From: CAVPEW01 sp050247895 | Lineage (GTDB): Bacteria; Actinomycetota; Acidimicrobiia; Acidimicrobiales; VFJN01 | Reading direction: 5' to 3' | DNA length: 19,219 nt | Assembly (NCBI GenBank): GCA_050247895.1 | Contig: JBFWTJ010000029.1 | Span: 1 to 19,219 of the forward strand | Shown: piece after piece, positions 6,419 to 13,908 of the stretch | How the letters are laid out: each line of letters begins with the position of its first letter | How positions within the stretch are numbered: the first letter of the stretch is position 1 | Translations under genes and position numbers: made by a program | The notes under the pieces: generated by a model | What the model saw: the letters and a program-made list of their open reading frames with translations, nothing else | What the model was told of the DNA's origin: nothing | The model's database searches: none

Positions 6419-7252
6419 TCAGGCGGCCAGCAGGCAGCCGGCGAAGGTGGCCACGCACAGCACGCCGACCGCGACCGCCGACAGGCGCGCGTCGTGCAGG
6501 ACCCGGGGCCCGAACGAGGTCAGCAGCCACGTGGCCGCGACGCCGCCGACCAGGCCGCCGACGTGGCCGCCGACCGAGATGTTGGCCACCGCGAAGGTCA
6601 GCACCAGGTTGATCACGATCAGGCTCCCGATGCCCGTGCTGAACGGGTCGATGCCCCGGGCCCGCAGGGCCACGAAGGCTCCACCCATCAGGCCGAACAC
6701 CGCCCCCGACGCCCCCACCGTGAGGCTGTGGGGCGACACGACGAGCACGCCCAACCCGCCGCCGAGCAGCGACGCCAGGTAGACGAGGCCGAAGCGCAGC
6801 CGACCGAAGGCCGGTTCGAGCAGGGTGCCGAGCTGGAAGAGCAGCAGGCAGTTGAAGGCGACGTGGACGAGGTTGGCGTGCAGGAAGGCCGAGGTGAAGA
6901 TGCGCCACCACTGGCCCTCGGCCACGCCCACCAGGCCCGTCCCGTCGAAGCCCAGGCCGATCAGGCCCCCGTCGACCACCACCGAGTCCCTCGTGGCCAG
7001 GTCGGAGCCGATCCCGGCCACGAACACGGCCAGGTTCACCGCCACCAGCACCAGGGTCACCATCGGTCGCCCCACGGTGCGGGAGATGCCCCGGACCACG
7101 GTCTGGCGGCCTCCACGGGCGCACTCGGGGCACTGGAAGCCCACCGATGCCTGGTGCATGCACGCCGGGCAGATGGGCCGGTCGCAGCGCTGGCAGCGCA
7201 CGCCGGCCCGGCGGTCGGGATGCCGGTAGCAGGTCTGCACCGCGGTCTCCAC
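6419..7252 (-). CDS. Rhomboid-family intramembrane serine protease with N-terminal zinc ribbon
   Basis: A 277-residue membrane protein predicted to cleave transmembrane substrates. The N-terminal 44 residues hold a Cys/His cluster (C8, H11, C20, C23, C28, C31, C41, C44), which suggests two zinc sites of B-box/ribbon type. The rhomboid core follows: FLHANLVHVAFN with H130 and N134, the nucleophile in GASG (S182), and the catalytic His of VGGH (H230). Several hydrophobic membrane segments run from about 63 to the end. The start is uncertain. GTG at 7252 is chosen because TAGCGT lies 8 nt upstream. A good AGGAGG at about 7277-7282 is too far away to serve it, and a second GTG at 7240 is possible. 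The substrate is unknown. Confidence 0.9.
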   Translation of the reverse strand: METAVQTCYRHPDRRAGVRCQRCDRPICPACMHQASVGFQCPECARGGRQTVVRGISRTVGRPMVTLVLVAVNLAVFVAGIGSDLATRDSVVVDGGLIGLGFDGTGLVGVAEGQWWRIFTSAFLHANLVHVAFNCLLLFQLGTLLEPAFGRLRFGLVYLASLLGGGLGVLVVSPHSLTVGASGAVFGLMGGAFVALRARGIDPFSTGIGSLIVINLVLTFAVANISVGGHVGGLVGGVAATWLLTSFGPRVLHDARLSAVAVGVLCVATFAGCLLAA

Positions 7253-7260
7253 GGCGTCGC

Positions 7261-7266
7261 ACGCTA
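7261..7266 (-). promoter_or_regulatory. Candidate -10 box of the rhomboid gene (leaderless)
   Basis: TAGCGT on the minus strand ends 8 nt before the GTG at 7252. No clear -35 is seen. The upstream gene stops at 7281, so this box lies in the short intergenic gap. Confidence 0.45.
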
Positions 7267-7280
7267 CCGGTCGGGGCCTC

Positions 7281-9674
7281 CTACACGGCCACCCCGAGGG
7301 CCCGGCCCAACGGGGCCAGGGGGTGGGCGGCGCGCTCGGGTGCCGCCGACAGAGCGGCGAAGACCGCCTCCTGGGCCCGGTCCAGGTCGAGCTCCAGGCC
7401 CAGCTCCCGGCCGGTCCGCAGCAGCATCCGGGCCCGCTCCGCGTGCGGCGCCGAGCCGGCCGCGGCGGCGACGGCGGCATCCTCGACCGCCCGGCCCAGG
7501 ATCTCGGCCGCGGCCGGCGTGGCCACGTCGAAGCCCTCCGCGTGGGCCGAGCGGGCCACCGCCAGCGCATCGTCCAGGCCGTCGGTGCTCCCGTTGCCGA
7601 GGGCCTCGGCCAGCGTGCGCTCGAACCGGCGGGCCAGGCCCGCCTCGATCGGTGCCCGCAACGGGCGGGGCAGGACGTAGCCGGCCCGGGACAGCGCGGC
7701 CAGCGTCGGCTGGTGGTCGGACCGGAGGTGGTCGAAGGTCGCCGCGAACCGGTCGAACAGCGCCTGGGCCGCCCGGTCGACGATCTGGCCCGCCTCGTCG
7801 GGCAGCGCCATCTCCAACCCGAACTCGCGGGGCCCGAAGCGGTCGCCGACCAGGCGGAGCAGCGCGGTCACCCGGGCCCCGCCCTCGAAGGCGCCCCGCA
7901 GCGCGGCGAGGTCGTCCTCGCCGTCGCCGGGCCCCCGCAGGGGACGGACCGCGCCGAACACCTCCAGGCCACCCAGGTGCACGGCGGCGTAGGCGTGGCC
8001 GGTGCGGCGACGCGTCCGCCGGTGCTCGAGCACCACCGTGCCGGCGGCCACGGCCAGGCCGCCCCGGTCGAGGTGGAGGCGCTCGCCCCACCCGATCCGG
8101 TGGTTGGCCAGCACGGCACCCTCGCCCTCGACCTCGCTGACCCCCCGGCCGCCGAGCAGGTCGACCAGCGCCAGGTGGGCGGCCACCCGGGATCCGTCGA
8201 CCCGGGACGGCTCCACGTGACGGGCCCAGATGCGGCGCCCGTCGCCCTCCTCGGGCCGGTTGGACGAGGCCTGGCCCAGGATCCGCAGCACGTCGTCGAG
8301 CGGGGGGTCCTCGCCCAGCTCGCGGTGCAGGTCGACGGCCCGGGCCGCGTACCGCAGGATCTGGAGGGTCTCGATGCCCGCCAGGTCGTTGAAGAACCAG
8401 CCGCACGACGTGTACATCAACAGGGCGTGGCGCTGGGCCTCCAGCAGCGTCAGGGCATCGACGGGGTCCGCCCCGTCGACCAGGTGCACGCCGAGGAACC
8501 GGTCGATCCCGACCCGGCCCAGCACGACCTCGACGTAGGCATCGCGGGCCGCCCAGGGGTCGCGCAGAAGCGCGGCGCCCCGCCGCTCGAACACGCCCCG
8601 GCCCCAGTCCCGCAGCAGGTCCAGCGCCGCCCGCAGCGGCGCCCGCCAGCGCTGGTCCCACTCGGGCGCCCCGCCGGTGCGGCAGCCGCAGTCCGACCGC
8701 CAGCGCTCGACGCCGTGGACGCAGGACCACGACGAGGTGTGCACCCGGGCCTCGAGCACCGGCCGGCTCCGGGCCAGCAGGTCGGCCAGGCGGGGGACCT
8801 CCACGCCTCGGCGGGGTCCCTCCACGGCCAGCGCGTAGGCCAGGCCCCGGTCGGCGTAGGTGTGGTGGTGGCCGAAGGTCTCGCCGTCGGTGGCCGCGCA
8901 GACCAGCCCGCCGGGACCGGCCGACTCGACGGCCCGGGCGACCAGCGCCTGGCTCGACACCCCGGCGAAGGCCAGGTCGTGGGACAGGGCCCCGTCGTAG
9001 ACGACGAGGTCGACCCCGAGCGACGGGTCCTCGGGGTGCCGCCAGCGCAACGGCCGGCTCACGTCCAGGGCGCCGCCCACCGGGACCCACCCGTCGTCGG
9101 GACCGCCGCCGGCCCCGTCGCCGTCGAGCGGCCGGACGGCCGAGACCTGGGTCGGGGCCAGGATGGTGAAGTCCACGCCCTCCTCGGCCAGCACCCGCAG
9201 CACCGCGTCGTCCACCGCGGTCTCCGGCAGCCACATCCCCGCCGGCCGCCGGCCGAAGCGGTGGGCGAAGTCGGCCAGGCCCCAGCGCACCTGGGTCCGC
9301 AGGTCGTGCCCGTCGCACAGCGGGAGGATGGCGTGACCGTAGGCCTGGGCGATGGCCCGGCCCGCGGCGGCGTCGGCGGCCAGGATCCGCTCGTAGGTCT
9401 CGGGGGCGTGGTCGGCAAGCCAGGACATGAGCGTCGGGCCGACGTCGAAGGAGATCCGCTCGTAGTTGTCGACGATGTCCACGACCCGGCCGGCGTCGTC
9501 GACCACCCGGGCCCCGCCGTTGGGCCGGTAGCACTCGGCGGAGATGCGGGCGTTCCCGTCGTGGAACGGCGCGGCCGACGGCTCGACCGGCACCTGCTCG
9601 GTCCAGGGGTTCTCGCGGGGAGGTTGGTAGAAGTGCCCGTGGACGACGAGCGCCACGTCGGTGCCGTCCGACAC
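7281..9674 (-). CDS. Glycoside hydrolase family 57 protein with C-terminal DUF3536 region
   Basis: A 797-residue protein. The N-terminal GH57 barrel opens with the family motif HGHFYQPPRENPW (12-24). WLPET (148-152) carries the probable nucleophile E151. DGETFGHHH (263-271) is in the region of the second catalytic acid. The segment SWSCVHGVERW followed by CGC is typical of the GH57 subgroup that has a long C-terminal extension annotated as DUF3536, which fills roughly the second half here. GH57 enzymes act on alpha-glucans (amylase, amylopullulanase, branching enzyme); the activity of this subgroup is not established, so no EC number is assigned. The GTG at 9674 is preferred because a -10 box lies 8 nt upstream; GTG at 9656 is an alternative. 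It follows the MFS gene by 11 nt. A role in glycogen turnover is plausible given treS-mak-glgB nearby. Confidence 0.88.
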   Translation of the reverse strand: MSDGTDVALVVHGHFYQPPRENPWTEQVPVEPSAAPFHDGNARISAECYRPNGGARVVDDAGRVVDIVDNYERISFDVGPTLMSWLADHAPETYERILAADAAAGRAIAQAYGHAILPLCDGHDLRTQVRWGLADFAHRFGRRPAGMWLPETAVDDAVLRVLAEEGVDFTILAPTQVSAVRPLDGDGAGGGPDDGWVPVGGALDVSRPLRWRHPEDPSLGVDLVVYDGALSHDLAFAGVSSQALVARAVESAGPGGLVCAATDGETFGHHHTYADRGLAYALAVEGPRRGVEVPRLADLLARSRPVLEARVHTSSWSCVHGVERWRSDCGCRTGGAPEWDQRWRAPLRAALDLLRDWGRGVFERRGAALLRDPWAARDAYVEVVLGRVGIDRFLGVHLVDGADPVDALTLLEAQRHALLMYTSCGWFFNDLAGIETLQILRYAARAVDLHRELGEDPPLDDVLRILGQASSNRPEEGDGRRIWARHVEPSRVDGSRVAAHLALVDLLGGRGVSEVEGEGAVLANHRIGWGERLHLDRGGLAVAAGTVVLEHRRTRRRTGHAYAAVHLGGLEVFGAVRPLRGPGDGEDDLAALRGAFEGGARVTALLRLVGDRFGPREFGLEMALPDEAGQIVDRAAQALFDRFAATFDHLRSDHQPTLAALSRAGYVLPRPLRAPIEAGLARRFERTLAEALGNGSTDGLDDALAVARSAHAEGFDVATPAAAEILGRAVEDAAVAAAAGSAPHAERARMLLRTGRELGLELDLDRAQEAVFAALSAAPERAAHPLAPLGRALGVAV

Positions 9675-9682
9675 GTCGGTCG

Positions 9683-9688
9683 ACGCTA
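9683..9688 (-). promoter_or_regulatory. Candidate -10 box of the GH57 gene, overlapping the MFS stop codon
   Basis: TAGCGT on the minus strand ends 8 nt before the GTG at 9674. Its first three bases are the TAG stop codon of the MFS gene (9688-9686). No clear -35 is seen. Confidence 0.45.
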
Positions 9689-10867
9689 CCGAGGTGAGGG
9701 CGGGACCGGGCGGGACCGGGTCCGCATCAGGTGCTGGGGCCAGAAGGCGGCGAGGGCCAGCACCCCGGCGACCAGGAACGCGCCCCGGTTCGACGACAGG
9801 GCCACGACCAGGCCCAGCACCGGCGCGCCCAGGCCCCCGGCCAGGTCGAAGAACAGGGTGAACGTGCTGACCGCCCGGCTGCGCTCGGACTGGGGCACGC
9901 CCTGGAGCGCGGCGGAGAACATCGCCGGGTAGAGGGCGGCCATGCCCAGGCCCAGGCCGACCGCCCCGAGCCACACCGCGGGCGCCGACGCCCAGGCCGC
10001 CACGACCAGGATGCCCGCGGCCAGGGCCACGATGGCGATCGACGAGGTCCGCTCCCAGCCCAGCCGGTCGGGCAGGCGGGCGCCGAAGATCCGCACCACC
10101 ACCACGACGCCGGCGTAGAGGAGGAAGACCGGGGCCACGTCGGTCATGCCGACCTCCTCCCCGTAGACGGCGACGAAGGCCGAGAACGCGGTGAACGGGG
10201 CCAGGGCCAGCACCAGGACCAGGCCCGGGCCGATCGCCGAGGGGTGCAGCAGGGCGGGGCGGACCGACGGGACCGGCGCCGTGGCCACCGCCGGCGTCCA
10301 CCAGCCGAAGACCGCGCCCAGCGCCGAGGCCGCGCCGGCCACGATCCAGGCCGCGTGGTAGCCGTGGCGGTCGGCCACGACCTCGCCCAGGATCGGGCCC
10401 AGGGCCAGGCCGCCGTAGAGCGCGGTGCTGAAGTACGAGGCCGCCTCGCCCCGCCGCTCGTCGGGTGCCATGTCCTGCGCCGCGGTGGCCGCCCCCACGA
10501 ACACGGCCGCCTCACCCACGCCGGTCACCAGGCGCAGGGCGGTGAGGGGGACCACCGCGTCGGTCAGGGCGTAGGCGAACTGGCTGGCCGCGGCGACCAG
10601 GCACCCGCCGGTGACCAGCACGCGGCGACCGTGCCGATCGCCGAGCCGGCCGGCCCACGGCCGGGCCAGCGCGGCCGACACGGCGAAGGCCCCCACGACC
10701 ACCCCGATGGCCAGGCCGCCACCGCCCAGCTCCTCCTCCACGTACCGGGGCAGGGTCGGCAGCAGGGCCCCGAGGGCGGTGAAGTAGGCCAGCGTGGCCA
10801 GCATCACCATGGCGAAGCGCCCGGTGACGAGGGGGACCCGCGGCGCCCCCGGCCCGGTCCCGCTCAC
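9686..10867 (-). CDS. Major facilitator superfamily transporter
   Basis: A 393-residue polytopic membrane protein with about twelve hydrophobic segments. The MFS motif A, GRLGDRHGRR (73-82), lies in the loop after the second segment. A central break around residues 195-215 (TPAVATAPVPSVRPALLHP) separates the two six-helix halves. The GTG start overlaps the stop of the upstream methyltransferase by 4 nt (GTGA), so translation is coupled. The substrate cannot be inferred from sequence. Because it ends the GT2-deacetylase-methyltransferase run, export of a small glycan, lipid or secondary product is a guess; a generic drug-efflux pump is equally possible. Confidence 0.9.
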   Translation of the reverse strand: MSGTGPGAPRVPLVTGRFAMVMLATLAYFTALGALLPTLPRYVEEELGGGGLAIGVVVGAFAVSAALARPWAGRLGDRHGRRVLVTGGCLVAAASQFAYALTDAVVPLTALRLVTGVGEAAVFVGAATAAQDMAPDERRGEAASYFSTALYGGLALGPILGEVVADRHGYHAAWIVAGAASALGAVFGWWTPAVATAPVPSVRPALLHPSAIGPGLVLVLALAPFTAFSAFVAVYGEEVGMTDVAPVFLLYAGVVVVVRIFGARLPDRLGWERTSSIAIVALAAGILVVAAWASAPAVWLGAVGLGLGMAALYPAMFSAALQGVPQSERSRAVSTFTLFFDLAGGLGAPVLGLVVALSSNRGAFLVAGVLALAAFWPQHLMRTRSRPVPPSPR

Positions 10868-11619
10868 CGTGCCCGGCGGGCCAGGACGAAGATCGACAGG
10901 CCGAAGGGCAGGCGGCCCCGGGCCAGGCGCCACCGCTCGGCGCTCGACAGGCCGCCCATGACCCGTCCCACCGCGGCGCTCGACTCGCCGACCTCCTCGT
11001 CGTGCTCGCCGGCCAGCCGGCGCAGCGGCGTCCGCCGCAGCAGCACCGCGGGCGGGACGAGGAAGGAGTTGAAGTAGGACGACCGCTCGACGTCGAAGCC
11101 GGCCCGTCGCACGACCGCCTCGACCTCGGGCCGCACGTAGCGCCGCCGGTGGGCGGCCCGGTCGTCGTGCGCGCTCCACAGCCACTGGTACGCGGGCACC
11201 GTGACCAGCAGCAGGCCGGCCGGGCGCAGCACCCTCCGGACCTCCTCGAGCGCGGCGACGTCGTCGTCGAGGTGCTCCACGACGTCCATGGCGCAGGCCA
11301 GGTCGACCGAGGCCGGCGCCAGGGGCAGCTCCTCGGCCCGGGCCACCGCGACCCGGGTGCCGGTCGGCCCGAGCGGCGCGCGGGCCACCGCGTGGGCCGA
11401 CAGCTCCACGCCGACCACAGGCCCGCCGGCCACCTCGGCCAGCATGGCCAGGTTGTCCCCCGTGCCGCAGCCCACGTCGAGCACCCTGGCCCCCGGGACC
11501 AGGCGACCGCCCAGCAGCCCGGCGACCAGGCGCCGGCGACCCTCGTACCACCAGTGGGTCCGGGCGTGGGCGGCCATGCGGTCGAAGTAGGCCTCGTCGG
11601 GCTGGTGGCCGACGCTCAC
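10864..11619 (-). CDS. Class I SAM-dependent methyltransferase (type 11-like), first of a tandem pair by position
   Basis: A 251-residue Rossmann-fold methyltransferase. SAM motif I is VLDVGCGTGDN (46-56), the acidic residue after strand 2 is in VGVEL (69-73), and MDVVEHL (111-117) is the usual post-III motif of the Methyltransf_11 group. The C-terminal part (SYFNSFLVPPAVLLRR) is semi-hydrophobic, as in methyltransferases found beside polyprenyl-phosphate glycosyltransferases. The target is unknown; sugar or lipid O-methylation is inferred from the neighbours. The start overlaps the preceding methyltransferase stop and the stop overlaps the MFS start, each by 4 nt. It is not similar to its neighbouring methyltransferase beyond the fold, so it is not a recent duplication. 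Confidence 0.88.
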   Translation of the reverse strand: MSVGHQPDEAYFDRMAAHARTHWWYEGRRRLVAGLLGGRLVPGARVLDVGCGTGDNLAMLAEVAGGPVVGVELSAHAVARAPLGPTGTRVAVARAEELPLAPASVDLACAMDVVEHLDDDVAALEEVRRVLRPAGLLLVTVPAYQWLWSAHDDRAAHRRRYVRPEVEAVVRRAGFDVERSSYFNSFLVPPAVLLRRTPLRRLAGEHDEEVGESSAAVGRVMGGLSSAERWRLARGRLPFGLSIFVLARRAR

Positions 11620-12284
11620 GCCGACCCCGTTCCCGGCACCCGGCCCACGACCAGGTGGTGGGGGTGGAGGCGACCCCGGTGCAACGGGACGTGGGTCACC
11701 TCGAGCCCCGCGGCCCGCATGGCCCCCGCGATCCGGTCCGGGGGGACGAACTCGACGGTCTCGCCCTCGGTGATGCGCGTGACCCGGGTGGAGACCAGCT
11801 CCTGGGCCCGGGCCAGCTCGAACTTCCAGCGGGGCCGCACGTCGATCTCCTTGACCAGCAGCGCACCGCCCGGCGCCAGGGTCTCGGCCAGCGCGCCGAG
11901 GAGCGCGGTGGCCCGGGCCGCGCCGAGCAGGTAGAGGACGTCGTTGACCACCACCGCGTCCCAGGGACCCTCGGGGACCGAGCTCGCGTCAGCGTCCTCG
12001 ACCTCGACGTGGGCCAGGCCGGCCGCGGCCACCGCCCGGCGGGCGTGGACCAGCTTGTCGGCGTCGACGTCGACGGCGTGGACCCGCCGCTCCGGCCCGG
12101 CCAGGGCCAGCACCAGCGACAGCAGCCCGTGGCCGCAGCCCAGGTCGAGGACCCGCCCGGCCCGGGGGACCCGGGCCTCGATCTCGGCCAGCGGGCAGGT
12201 CCGCCGCCGCACGGCCACGTGGGCCCGCACCCCGCGGGGCGCGGTGGCGAACGCCGCCACGGCCGCGTCCACGGCGCCCGTCAC
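11616..12284 (-). CDS. Class I SAM-dependent methyltransferase, second of the pair
   Basis: A 222-residue methyltransferase with SAM motif I VLDLGCGHGLLS (45-56), an acidic VDVD (71-74) and VVVNDVLYLL (111-120) as the motif IV region. KEIDVRPRWKFELAR (145-159) follows, resembling small-molecule O- or C-methyltransferases of cell-surface glycan clusters. The substrate is unknown. The GTG start overlaps the deacetylase stop by 4 nt (12281-12284), and its stop overlaps the next methyltransferase start by 4 nt. Although the frame continues upstream to 12971, that part runs antiparallel in composition to the deacetylase frame and is not coding. Confidence 0.85.
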   Translation of the reverse strand: MTGAVDAAVAAFATAPRGVRAHVAVRRRTCPLAEIEARVPRAGRVLDLGCGHGLLSLVLALAGPERRVHAVDVDADKLVHARRAVAAAGLAHVEVEDADASSVPEGPWDAVVVNDVLYLLGAARATALLGALAETLAPGGALLVKEIDVRPRWKFELARAQELVSTRVTRITEGETVEFVPPDRIAGAMRAAGLEVTHVPLHRGRLHPHHLVVGRVPGTGSA

Positions 12285-13132
12285 GCCGTCCCCAGCTCGG
12301 CGTAGGTGCCCAGGCGGAAGCCCCAGCGGCCCACCGCGGCCCGCGTCGCGGGGTCCCGCAGCGCGTCGAGCTCGTCGCCCCACCGGTAGCCCCACCGGTA
12401 GCGCTCCCGGGCCAGGTCCCGGTGCTCGCCGGGGTGCACGGCCAGCTCGGCGCTCGGTGCGCCGCTGGCCCCGAGGCGACCGAGCGCGTCGAGCATGCGC
12501 GGCCCGGCCAGCGCACCGGCCTCGTCCAGGCCGGTGGCGGTGGCCGGCCAGGCGAACCCGGCCCCGGCCGCAGCGGCCTCGAAGCGCCGGCCGAGGCGGT
12601 TCACCACCCGCCCCACCGGTGCCCCCGACGCCGAGCGGATGATGCGCACGGCGCGCACGCCGGCCTGGCCGGCGACGTCGAGCACGACCCGACCCACCGC
12701 CGGCCACAGGTGGACGTGCTGGTGGCTGTCGACGTGGCCCACGGCCAGGCCCGCGCCGGCGATCCGCTCGATCTGGGCGGCGAACTCGCGGCGCAGGTCG
12801 GCGGGGTCGACGCGCCCCGCCGCCACCCGGGGCAGGAGCTGGCGCCACGAGCGGGCGAAGGCGCCCCGCCGGTCGACCAGGGTCGGGACCTCGCGGGCCG
12901 ACAGCAACGGGGGGTCCTCCCCCACCGCGGCCAGGTGGGCGCCGACGGCCAGGCCGCTGCCGGCGAGCCACGGGGCGCTGCGCTCGAAGGCCGGGGCCAC
13001 GGCGAGGACCGACGTGCTGGTCACGATCCCGTTCGCGGCCGCGTCCAGGATGCCCCGGGACACCCCCTCGGTCAGCCCGTAGTCGTCGGCGTTGACGATC
13101 AGGAGCCGCTCGCCGCCGGGGTGCTCAACCAC
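12281..13132 (-). CDS. YdjC/ChbG-family carbohydrate deacetylase
   Basis: A 283-residue member of the YdjC/ChbG family of metal-dependent deacetylases that remove N-acetyl groups from sugars such as chitooligosaccharides or lipid-linked GlcNAc. Key residues visible are NADDYG (14-19) with D16/D17, VGAH with H66, HVDSHQHVH with H133, H137 and H139, and AVHPGEH with H233. Related HpnK proteins deacetylate a hopanoid-linked GlcNAc after a GT2 enzyme adds it, which suits the GT2 directly upstream; this link is inference. The GTG start overlaps the GT2 stop by 8 nt. Near the C-terminus a 12-bp tandem duplication gives YRWGYRWG (residues 245-252). Confidence 0.87.
   Translation of the reverse strand: MVEHPGGERLLIVNADDYGLTEGVSRGILDAAANGIVTSTSVLAVAPAFERSAPWLAGSGLAVGAHLAAVGEDPPLLSAREVPTLVDRRGAFARSWRQLLPRVAAGRVDPADLRREFAAQIERIAGAGLAVGHVDSHQHVHLWPAVGRVVLDVAGQAGVRAVRIIRSASGAPVGRVVNRLGRRFEAAAAGAGFAWPATATGLDEAGALAGPRMLDALGRLGASGAPSAELAVHPGEHRDLARERYRWGYRWGDELDALRDPATRAAVGRWGFRLGTYAELGTA
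12379..12402 (-). repeat. 12-bp tandem duplication within the deacetylase gene
   Basis: The plus-strand unit CCCACCGGTAGC occurs twice in direct succession, encoding two copies of Tyr-Arg-Trp-Gly. It keeps the frame. It may be strain-specific or ancestral; only comparison with relatives would tell. Confidence 0.6.
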
Positions 13133-13874
13133 GCGGCGGGAGCGAGGCGACGGGCCGGGTGCGCAGCACGTCGCCGTACAACGCGACCAGCTCCCTGAGG
13201 ATCTTGGCGATCACCGCCGGCGACGACAGCGTGGAGGTGCCCCGGGCCCGGGGGAAGTAGTCGACGCCGAACTGGATGATGTGGAACCCCATGCGCTGGG
13301 CCTTGGCCAGCAGCTCCACGTCGATGAACGAGCCCTCGCTGCGCAGCTCGAGGTGGTCGATGACCCGCCGCCGGATCAGCTTGAAGGCGAAGTTCACGTC
13401 CCGGACCCGCAGCTGGAGCAGGCCCCGCACCGCGGCGTTGTACACGTGGGAGTAGAGGGCCCGTCGGGCGCCCTCCCCGGTGCGGTCGTGGCGGTAGGCG
13501 CTCACGACGTCGGCGTCGTAGATGTCGGCCAGGCGCAGCGCCTTGTGCAGCTGGTCGAGGTCGAAGGGCATGTCGGCGTCCGAGTAGAGGACCAGGTCGC
13601 CGCGGGCCTTGCTCAACCCGGTCCGGATCGCCCCGCCGAGCTTGCGGTTGACGCTGTGGTGCACGACCCGGACCCGGTCGTCGACCGCGGCGATGGCGTC
13701 GACCAGCGCGCCGGTGGCGTCGGTCGAGGCGTCGTCCACGATGAGCACCTCGAAGCCGTCGATCCGCCCCGAGGCCACCAGCTCCTGGCCGGTGATCAGC
13801 GCCGCGGCGATGGTCCGCTCGATGATGAGCTCCTCGTTCCATGCCGGGAACATGAACGTGAGCTCTCCGGGCAC
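13125..13874 (-). CDS. Family 2 glycosyltransferase, polyprenyl-phosphate mannose synthase-like
   Basis: A 249-residue soluble GT-A fold protein resembling dolichyl/polyprenyl-phosphate mannose synthases. It has FMFPAWNEE (7-15) at the N-terminus, LIVDDASTD (44-52), the metal-binding SDAD (98-101) and DVNFAFKLIRR (159-169), a well-conserved region in this group. There is no C-terminal membrane domain, so it would act at the inner face of the membrane on a lipid phosphate. It probably transfers a hexose from an NDP-sugar to a polyprenyl phosphate, making the donor for a membrane transferase such as the PIG-V-like protein encoded just upstream. The sugar is not determined. GTG at 13874 is chosen because the usual N-terminal motif starts right after it and TACTGT lies 8 nt upstream. 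The stop overlaps the deacetylase start. Confidence 0.9.
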   Translation of the reverse strand: MPGELTFMFPAWNEELIIERTIAAALITGQELVASGRIDGFEVLIVDDASTDATGALVDAIAAVDDRVRVVHHSVNRKLGGAIRTGLSKARGDLVLYSDADMPFDLDQLHKALRLADIYDADVVSAYRHDRTGEGARRALYSHVYNAAVRGLLQLRVRDVNFAFKLIRRRVIDHLELRSEGSFIDVELLAKAQRMGFHIIQFGVDYFPRARGTSTLSSPAVIAKILRELVALYGDVLRTRPVASLPPRG

Positions 13875-13882
13875 CGCGGCGA

Positions 13883-13888
13883 ACAGTA
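13883..13888 (-). promoter_or_regulatory. Candidate -10 box of the GT2 operon (leaderless)
   Basis: TACTGT on the minus strand ends 8 nt before the GTG of the GT2 gene, inside the 34-nt gap after the mannosyltransferase stop. No clear -35 is seen. It would drive GT2, deacetylase, both methyltransferases and the MFS gene. Confidence 0.45.
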
Positions 13889-13908
13889 GTGCGGGGCGGA
13901 GGCCAGCT

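Noticed and set aside
9697..9722. Short direct repeat GCGGGACCGG twice near the MFS 3' end
   Set aside because: Two adjacent copies within coding sequence for the Arg/Pro-rich C-terminus; fits codon bias and has no further copies that would suggest a functional array.
7323..9932. A plus-strand open frame of 869 codons opposite the GH57 gene
   Set aside because: Antisense to a protein with strong GH57 motifs; no own motif, start context or promoter box.
9675..10301. N-terminal extension of the GH57 protein to 10301
   Set aside because: The extension is Arg/Gly/Pro-rich and overlaps the MFS gene in another frame; the family starts at HGHFYQPP a few residues after 9674.
11616..12971. A single 451-residue protein covering the second methyltransferase and most of the deacetylase region
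   Set aside because: The upstream part is compositionally biased and overlaps the motif-bearing deacetylase frame; the methyltransferase starts cleanly at the GTG of 12284.
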